Positions 1 through 4,615 of a stretch of 6,256 nucleotides of DNA are shown here, one piece after another. The position numbers were made by a program, and so were the translations under genes. Position 1 is the first letter of the stretch; each line of letters begins with the position of its first letter. This DNA is from Candidatus Cloacimonadota bacterium (GTDB lineage Bacteria > Cloacimonadota > Cloacimonadia > Cloacimonadales > TCS61). The notes beneath the pieces are model-generated. The model saw only the letters and a program-made list of their open reading frames with translations. It ran no database searches and was not told the origin of the DNA. The stretch is from contig DAOVQH010000157.1 in NCBI GenBank assembly GCA_030628755.1, positions 1-6,256 on the forward strand, written 5' to 3'.

Positions 1-2
1 AA

Positions 3-1013
3 ATCGAGCAAACAGTTGTACTGATTCTGATTAACAATAATACCCTTAATTTTTCTTCTGAAGAAACAAAAATTATCAGGAAATTTGTAAAGAGTGGTGG
101 CGGACTTTTCGTTATTGGTAAACCGATTAGGGAATTAACCGAAATATTACCTGCTGCTGCTTCCAGGATAAGTTCAACCTATGAATCCACACTTTATTTT
201 ACAGAAGAGAGTAAACAATATGAAACCTTCAGTTTTAAGGACAAAACAGCAAGTGAGAATATCCCACCTGTCACTTATTATTATGTGAAACCTAAAATAC
301 AGGCTAAGATTCTGGCGCAATTAGAAAATGAAGAGAGGAGTCCAGCAATTTTGTACACAGAATTTGAGAAAGGTAAAGTTCTACAATTCACATTTCATAA
401 CCTCTGGAAATGGCAACTCTGGGATGTGAATAATTACTATAACAATTTCATTACAAACATCAACTCATGGCTCAGCCAGCAGAGTTCGGAAAGGTTTTTT
501 GCATTTACCGATAAAAATACGTATTTTGCTGGTGAAAAAATTAAAATCCGACTGCATGCCTATGATGAAACGCTAACTCCTATTCGAAATCTGAATGCCA
601 AACTTATTATCAAAAACGAAAAGAACGAAAAAGTATATGAAGGATATCTTATTGCAAAAGCCGATGAATACTATACTGAGATAGAACACATCGAAGAAGG
701 AAAATATTCCTTCTATATTTTTGATGAGAGAACCAATCTTCAAACTGAGGGTGAATTTATTATTACCAGGGATAACCCGGAAAATCGTGACAGAGGGTTC
801 AATATCCCGCTCCTTTCCTACATTTCTGAGCAAACTGATGGAAAAATACTAAACAAAAAAGAACTTGAGAAATTCAATTTCCCTAAAGCTGAACCAAGAA
901 GAGAAGAGCTGAAAACTGAACTGCCAGTTTATCGAAAATGGTACTTTATTGCTTTATTCCTGATCAGCTTTTGCCTAGAATTATTCTTCAGGAAAAGATG
1001 GGGGTTGTTATAA
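3..1013 (+). CDS. C-terminal part of a membrane-anchored protein with a glutamine-amidotransferase-like domain (5' end outside window)
   Basis: The frame is open from the left edge, so the gene starts upstream. The GTG at 285 is an internal valine codon, not a start, because the homologous region continues upstream of it. Visible residues 5-50 (VVLILINN, then E-rich helix, then FVKSGGGLFVIG) look like the end of a class I GATase-like flavodoxin fold. Residues 118-158 (EKGKVLQFTFHNLWKWQ, then YYNNFITNINSWL) match the GRVL...TWRWR...YYxxFWxxxxRWL signature of large VWA/GATase-like membrane proteins encoded near moxR, DUF58 and batA. Residues 166-243 look like an Ig/MG2-like beta domain (NTYFAGEKIKIRLHAYDETLTPI). 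The C-terminus has one membrane helix at about 313-329, followed by RKRWGLL, which is also typical of that family. The bulk should therefore lie on the outer side of the inner membrane. The family's biochemical role is not established, and no catalytic residues can be judged in the visible part. A terminator follows the stop by 9 bases. Confidence 0.8.
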   Translation: MEQTVVLILINNNTLNFSSEETKIIRKFVKSGGGLFVIGKPIRELTEILPAAASRISSTYESTLYFTEESKQYETFSFKDKTASENIPPVTYYYVKPKIQAKILAQLENEERSPAILYTEFEKGKVLQFTFHNLWKWQLWDVNNYYNNFITNINSWLSQQSSERFFAFTDKNTYFAGEKIKIRLHAYDETLTPIRNLNAKLIIKNEKNEKVYEGYLIAKADEYYTEIEHIEEGKYSFYIFDERTNLQTEGEFIITRDNPENRDRGFNIPLLSYISEQTDGKILNKKELEKFNFPKAEPRREELKTELPVYRKWYFIALFLISFCLELFFRKRWGLL

Positions 1014-1022
1014 AAATAAAAC

Positions 1023-1044
1023 CCTACCGATAACTTTCGGTAGG
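1023..1044. terminator. Bidirectional intrinsic terminator between converging genes
   Basis: A perfect 8-bp stem (CCTACCGA at 1023-1030 with TCGGTAGG at 1037-1044) closes a 6-base loop. On the plus strand it is followed by CTTTATTTAATT. On the minus strand the reverse complement is followed by GTTTTATTTTTA, the better T tract. It lies 9 bases after the stop of the plus-strand gene and 10 bases after the stop of the minus-strand fragment, so one hairpin can end both transcription units. Confidence 0.88.
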
Positions 1045-1054
1045 CTTTATTTAA

Positions 1055-1648
1055 TTAAAACTTAATATCTATAGATGAACTAAAGCCAATACCTTTTGCA
1101 TGAGCAAATAATCCGTGATGGAAAGTTGTAGCAGTAGTCCATTCAAACTTGCTAAATTTCAAGCCCGTTTTAAATTGAAAATAAGTATCGTCTTGGAATC
1201 CAATAACAGCCTGTATAGGAATAAATGCCAGTTGATATCCTGCTCCAAAAGATATACCATTCAAGTAAGCAAATTTACTGTTTGAATATTTTACCATCAC
1301 CTGAATTTTATTCCTTAAAGTATATTCCATACCTACACTCACAGAGGGTTTAATTTTTACATACTTATTTTTAACTCTTAATTCTTCTTCAAAATCTTCT
1401 TTTTCAAAAGGTTCATGATCAGTATCGAAATAGAGAAGAGAATCTATCACGATTTTTTCATATTTGCTTACTCCAAGATTTTTATAACTCAACTGCATAA
1501 AAATATCATCAAGTCTGAAATGAAGGTAACCTTCGAATATCCTTGCCTTTAAGCCAAATTCAAAGGTTGGAGTAAGTCTTCCGACAGAATGCTCATCACT
1601 ATATTGTAAATGTGCAGTATACTTATAATCGGCATATTTACTCCATTG
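1055..1648 (-). pseudogene. Truncated second copy of the neighbouring beta-barrel gene (N-terminal half missing)
   Basis: The frame is open on the minus strand from 1663 down to the TAA at 1055-1057. Its translation aligns along its whole length with residues of about 211-402 of the intact barrel encoded just upstream (1650-2858). Shared blocks include YSDE, FGLKA/FGIKA, HFxLDDIF, VKYSNSKF/AKYKNSKY, FQFKTGL/YEFKTGI and AKGIGF/SKGFGI. By eye roughly a third of residues are identical, so the duplication is old. The first ATG in this frame is at 1498. It has no ribosome binding site and falls inside the conserved LDDIF block, so it is not the original start, and no GTG or TTG lies upstream. The first 210 or so residues, including the signal peptide, are gone. 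The C-terminus ends in Phe, the usual last residue of outer-membrane barrels, and the frame has no internal stops. It is probably a recent truncation of a formerly functional paralogue. A short 147-residue product from 1498 cannot be excluded but would lack an export signal. Confidence 0.8.
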
Positions 1649-1649
1649 G

Positions 1650-2858
1650 TTAATATTTATATTTTATACCGGTTTTAATTCCAAAACCTTTAGAAAATAT
1701 CAAGAATCCGTCAAAAAAGGTTACAGAAAGCATATATTCAAATCTTTTGGAAAGAATTCCGGTTTTGAACTCATAGTAAAAATTTCTATCTGTTCCGATA
1801 TTAAATTGAATCGGCATCTTATTTGCAAGGTGATAATCGACTCCAACTGAAAACCCATCAGGATATTCATATTTGGAATTTTTATATTTTGCCATAAAGC
1901 TGAGTATTTCATTCAAATGATAATCAAAACCCATCATAAAAGTAGGAGAAATCGATATTAATTTATCTTTTATCCTGAATTCCTGTGTATTATGAATCGA
2001 AGTAGCTTCATGATCAGGATGAAGAAATGCGAGAGTATCTTCGTAAATTCTTTCTTCTGTTTTTCCATAAAGGTCATCAAAATTCAAGCTGCCAAAAATA
2101 TCATCTAAACTAAAATGAATTGTTCCTTTTGAATATTTTGCTTTAATACCAAATCCAAGTCCAGCAGAAAGCCTGTTTGAAGTCTTTTCATCAGAATAGT
2201 TCAACTCATAATCATAGGTATAATAACCTAATATGTCAGTTGAACCGAATTTTTGTCTACTTTTAGGAACTCCAAAATAAGTATAAGGATAATAAATATT
2301 AAATTTCAAACCCAAATAAATTGGAATTTCTCTAATTGAGTCTAAAAAATTCCCTTTTTTATTTGATTCCGGTAGAAATGTCATATGATATTCATTAGGA
2401 AAAGCATAATTAAAAGCGATCTTTGAAAACACAAATCCTTTTGTACCTTCTCCACTATTTGCAGTATATTCTTCCTCCTCGTTCCCATAAAAGATAAGTT
2501 CGGCAAACTCTTTACTTAAAACTTTACTTTTACCAAATGCATGAGTAGTGAAAGCAACATCCCAGTTTTGTTTACCAAATCTAAAAATATTTACATTATA
2601 CGATATGTACATTTTCAAATCGTCTTTGGTTAAAGTTTTTTTCTCATCTTTAGTTATTTTATGACCTTCTGTGAAAATATTCAAATCATAAATATTAACT
2701 AGAGAATTACTGAAATTAAAATCTGAGTTTATGATTGGATAATAAATTTCTGTATTTTTCCTATCTGCAATTTCTGCAGGATTTTCATTGAACGGATTAA
2801 ATAAACCAATAAGGGAAATATTGACTAATATGATAAATAATGTTATTATTTTCTTCAT
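1650..2858 (-). CDS. Predicted outer-membrane beta-barrel protein, DUF5723-like (402 residues)
   Basis: The ATG at 2858 follows AAGGAG (2870-2865) by 6 bases, so the start is secure. Residues 1-19 form a signal peptide (MKKI then a hydrophobic run). Directly after it come NPFNENPAEIADRKN and PIINSDFNFSNS, resembling the NPA...N motif seen at the mature N-terminus of FadL/PorV-like and DUF5723-type barrels of the FCB group. A segment near 64-82 (EGHKITKDEKKTLTKDDL) and LSKEFAELIFYGNEEEEY near 115-131 also resemble DUF5723. The rest is a series of amphipathic beta strands with alternating aromatic residues, and the last residues KYKY end in an aromatic as expected for BamA-inserted barrels. There are no cysteines or obvious catalytic motifs. 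The gene sits second in an operon after the lipoprotein gene, and a truncated paralogue follows directly. The DUF5723 assignment is from memory of the motif style, not from a search. Location in the outer membrane is more certain than family, and function is unknown. Confidence 0.75.
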   Translation of the reverse strand: MKKIITLFIILVNISLIGLFNPFNENPAEIADRKNTEIYYPIINSDFNFSNSLVNIYDLNIFTEGHKITKDEKKTLTKDDLKMYISYNVNIFRFGKQNWDVAFTTHAFGKSKVLSKEFAELIFYGNEEEEYTANSGEGTKGFVFSKIAFNYAFPNEYHMTFLPESNKKGNFLDSIREIPIYLGLKFNIYYPYTYFGVPKSRQKFGSTDILGYYTYDYELNYSDEKTSNRLSAGLGFGIKAKYSKGTIHFSLDDIFGSLNFDDLYGKTEERIYEDTLAFLHPDHEATSIHNTQEFRIKDKLISISPTFMMGFDYHLNEILSFMAKYKNSKYEYPDGFSVGVDYHLANKMPIQFNIGTDRNFYYEFKTGILSKRFEYMLSVTFFDGFLIFSKGFGIKTGIKYKY

Positions 2859-2864
2859 GATATT

Positions 2865-2870
2865 CTCCTT
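2865..2870 (-). promoter_or_regulatory. Ribosome binding site of the barrel gene, overlapping the upstream stop codon
   Basis: AAGGAG on the minus strand (2870 to 2865) shares bases with the TAA stop of the lipoprotein gene (2871-2869), and the barrel ATG is at 2858. Terminating ribosomes would be placed on this site, so translational coupling of the two genes is likely. Confidence 0.75.
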
Positions 2871-4452
2871 AATTCTTCACCAGATGGCTTCCAATGGTTA
2901 GATCAACATTTATTTCACCACGAATTTTCAATCCCCCTGATATCGGATTTTGTCCTGAACTATAAAAGTTTAATCTCTGAAATATAAAAACAAAATCTGC
3001 TAAGAAATAATTTAAATCATCCTGGTTTATTTCTATCTCGATACTTTTAAATATGGTATCGTTTGTAGTTTCAATAGAGGGAATCTCAAATAATTTAACT
3101 TTTGTAGTATCAGTATTATAATAATGTTTCATTTCCTGGAAAATGCTTAAACTGTCATCAGAAATAAGCACATCAGCATATAGTTGAACACCTGTAGAAT
3201 TTAAATATTCAAAGTAGAAAACTCCTTTTTTAAAAGTATCGTAAATACTCTGATCAAAATCTTTTACATCAACTTTGGAAATCTTGTATTCACCATTATC
3301 CTTTGGTAATATCCAGATACCTGTTAGCTCGGTTTGAATTTGAAGTTCAGCAATCAATTCAATATCAGCAGTAACTTCATCTGTATCATATAATTCATAA
3401 AGTTGATCTTCGCCATGTATGGTTGGCTGAATAACATAAGATAGCGTATCAGGGAATATTTCCAGCAGATTGTTCATATTATATACTGTAGAGGGTAGAA
3501 CTGTAACTGCATTACCCTCCGGGATATCTATTGAGAGCGGATCTCCAACCACCTCAACTGAGTCATTAGAAGCAATTAATTCCATATCAATTGTGGCTGG
3601 AATTGGAGAATATGTATTGAAAATGATTTCTGTGTAACCTACAAAATCAAATGTTCCGTCAATTTCAGGATAATCAATATCTATTTCCAAAGCACCATCA
3701 ATTTCATCAATTTCCTGGCTGGGAATTGGAGCTATAGCATATTTTGCTGCAACATCATCCAGCAAAACAGATATCAGAACCAAAGCTGATGTGTCAATTA
3801 TTTGTGAACCATCGTCAGTTACTTTGCTTCCACCACAAAATCTCAACTTTAAAGAATCAGGAAATGTATCATCTGTTAAATCAACAACCTTATTCCCTAT
3901 TCCTCCATTTGGTGCAATATGCTGGTCAAACTGTACAGATTTCAGTACAATGTTGGTTTCAGAATCTATTACGTCGATAAAAAACGGACCAGTTGCTTCA
4001 TTCCCTAACCAGATAACAGTATTGTTAGTAACAGTTATATTAATAAATCCTTTAGAGAAAGTTATAACTTCAAATTCTTCAAAAGTATCCAGTTGCTTTT
4101 CAAGCTCAATTAAAACAAATGGTTCTTGCGCAACTGGAGGTAAATTTCCAACTGTAATACCATTGTACTGATCCAGACCTGGAGCAAATTCTGACATTAT
4201 AACAGCTGTATTTTTCTCTTCTGGTGGTTCTATATCAAACTCACCTATCTCTTGAGATTCATCTATGGTTTCATGAAATTCAATATTGCCTTCAATATTT
4301 ACCACTAAAGCAGTGTCAGTTTCTGCAAGCTCCTCAACCCCATAATCGTCATTAAGAAATTTTAAATTAAATGACACATCCCAGGTTGGAATTCCCAAAT
4401 CGCATCCTAAAACGATTAACAGTAATATTACCGGAAGGATTTTTTTTATCAT
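2869..4452 (-). CDS. Large predicted lipoprotein with three tandem repeat domains (527 residues), function unknown
   Basis: The start is the ATG at 4452, not the in-frame GTG at 4458. The GTG lies inside a perfect AGGAGGTG ribosome binding site (4463-4456), which sits 5 bases from the ATG. Residues 1-17 read MIKKILPVILLLIVLGC, a lipoprotein signal with Cys17 as lipidation site (VLGC; the Leu at -2 is a slight deviation). The mature start, CDLGIPTWDVSFNLKFLNDDY, resembles the W-D...L.D motif at the start of many FCB-group lipoproteins. The protein is acidic and strand-rich, with no enzyme motif. Three copies of a divergent unit begin at Gly135, Gly272 and Gly410, with constant spacing of 137 and 138 residues (see repeat entry). 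The gene is first in the operon, is coupled to the barrel gene 10 bases downstream, and has a divergent promoter region upstream. A role as periplasmic or surface partner of the barrel is inference from the operon alone. I do not recognise a named family. Confidence 0.82.
   Translation of the reverse strand: MIKKILPVILLLIVLGCDLGIPTWDVSFNLKFLNDDYGVEELAETDTALVVNIEGNIEFHETIDESQEIGEFDIEPPEEKNTAVIMSEFAPGLDQYNGITVGNLPPVAQEPFVLIELEKQLDTFEEFEVITFSKGFINITVTNNTVIWLGNEATGPFFIDVIDSETNIVLKSVQFDQHIAPNGGIGNKVVDLTDDTFPDSLKLRFCGGSKVTDDGSQIIDTSALVLISVLLDDVAAKYAIAPIPSQEIDEIDGALEIDIDYPEIDGTFDFVGYTEIIFNTYSPIPATIDMELIASNDSVEVVGDPLSIDIPEGNAVTVLPSTVYNMNNLLEIFPDTLSYVIQPTIHGEDQLYELYDTDEVTADIELIAELQIQTELTGIWILPKDNGEYKISKVDVKDFDQSIYDTFKKGVFYFEYLNSTGVQLYADVLISDDSLSIFQEMKHYYNTDTTKVKLFEIPSIETTNDTIFKSIEIEINQDDLNYFLADFVFIFQRLNFYSSGQNPISGGLKIRGEINVDLTIGSHLVKN
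2872..4059 (-). repeat. Three tandem ~137-residue domains within the lipoprotein
   Basis: Aligned segments (ATG numbering) start with a beta hairpin containing G...N. These are GFINITVTNNT at 135, GYTEIIFNTYSP at 272 and GVFYFEYLNSTG at 410. Each is followed by a strand pattern ending in a D/N-rich turn (IDVIDSETN, ELIASNDS, VLISDDS). Units 1 and 2 also share FPDSL (197) and FPDTL (333), 136 residues apart, then about 20 residues later a D-T turn and an alternating hydrophobic strand (DTSALVLISV, DTDEVTADIEL). Unit 3 is less similar after its first hairpin. Similarity is weak in sequence and is supported mainly by regular spacing. The G...N.P-type hairpin recalls LEA14/Ig-like beta sandwiches, which is only a guess. 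Approximate coding spans are 4059-3673, 3651-3304 and 3231-2872. Confidence 0.5.
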
Positions 4453-4455
4453 ACC

Positions 4456-4463
4456 CACCTCCT
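4456..4463 (-). promoter_or_regulatory. Strong ribosome binding site that fixes the lipoprotein start
   Basis: AGGAGGTG on the minus strand is fully complementary to the usual 16S rRNA 3' end. It overlaps the upstream in-frame GTG at 4458 and leaves 5 bases from AGGAGG to the ATG at 4452, so the ATG is the start. Confidence 0.85.
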
Positions 4464-4470
4464 GAATTCT

Positions 4471-4499
4471 TCTCTATGTATCTTAGAAAAATTTGTCAA
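4471..4499 (-). promoter_or_regulatory. Possible promoter for the lipoprotein operon
   Basis: A perfect TTGACA (4499-4494) is followed after 17 bases by TAGAGA (4476-4471), which matches the -10 consensus at only 3 of 6 positions. Transcription from it would start almost on the ribosome binding site, giving a leader of only about 12 bases. The -35 match is good and the rest is weak. The true promoter may use another element in this AT-rich stretch. Confidence 0.3.
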
Positions 4500-4545
4500 T
4501 TTATTTAAAATAAACATTTATTCAGTTTTATTTATATTTAAATAT
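4500..4545. repeat. Pair of AT palindromes between two outward-facing TTGACA boxes
   Basis: TTTATTT/AAATAAA (4500-4506 and 4508-4514, one central base) touches the minus-strand TTGACA. The perfect 12-bp palindrome ATATTTAAATAT (4534-4545) ends 3 bases before the plus-strand TTGACA (4549). The arrangement is roughly mirror-symmetric about 4524. It may be operators or A/T-rich UP-type elements, or chance in sequence of this composition. Confidence 0.35.
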
Positions 4546-4547
4546 TT

Positions 4548-4579
4548 TTTGACATTATTCATAACAGAAAAGAATTTTG
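4548..4579 (+). promoter_or_regulatory. Candidate promoter of the secreted propeller protein, Bacteroidota-like spacing
   Basis: TTTG (4548-4551, part of TTTTGACA) is followed by 20 bases and then GAATTTTG (4572-4579). This matches the Bacteroidota pattern TTTG, 19-21 bases, TAnnTTTG at all positions but one. Read as an ordinary sigma-70 promoter, TTGACA (4549-4554) has only a poor -10 (GAATTT) at 17-base spacing. The predicted start near 4585 would leave a leader of about 30 bases before the ATG at 4616. Confidence 0.45.
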
Positions 4580-4615
4580 TAACGATAATAAAATTTATAA
4601 ATTTATGGAGGACAA

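Noticed and set aside
573..833. Minus-strand open frame of 86 codons
   Set aside because: It lies wholly inside the well-supported plus-strand membrane protein gene, and its product has no recognisable feature.
1055..1498. Complete small gene starting at the ATG at 1498
   Set aside because: There is no ribosome binding site and no signal peptide, and homology to the intact barrel continues about 45 codons upstream of this ATG.
1633..1670. Recoding (frameshift) joining the barrel to the downstream remnant
   Set aside because: The two frames overlap by only a few codons and would need a +1 shift, but there is no clear slippery site. The upstream barrel already has a complete C-terminus ending in an aromatic residue, so an extension makes no structural sense.
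1721..1912. Minus-strand open frame of 63 codons in another frame of the barrel gene
   Set aside because: It overlaps a gene with clear homology to its neighbour, and has no ribosome binding site or domain signal.
3744..4171. Two overlapping plus-strand frames of 78 and 126 codons
   Set aside because: Both run antisense to the lipoprotein gene within its repeat domains, and have low-complexity shadow-type translations.
4584..4589. GATAAT as -10 element for the plus-strand TTGACA
   Set aside because: The spacer would be 29 bases, far outside the usable range, although the hexamer itself matches 5 of 6 positions.
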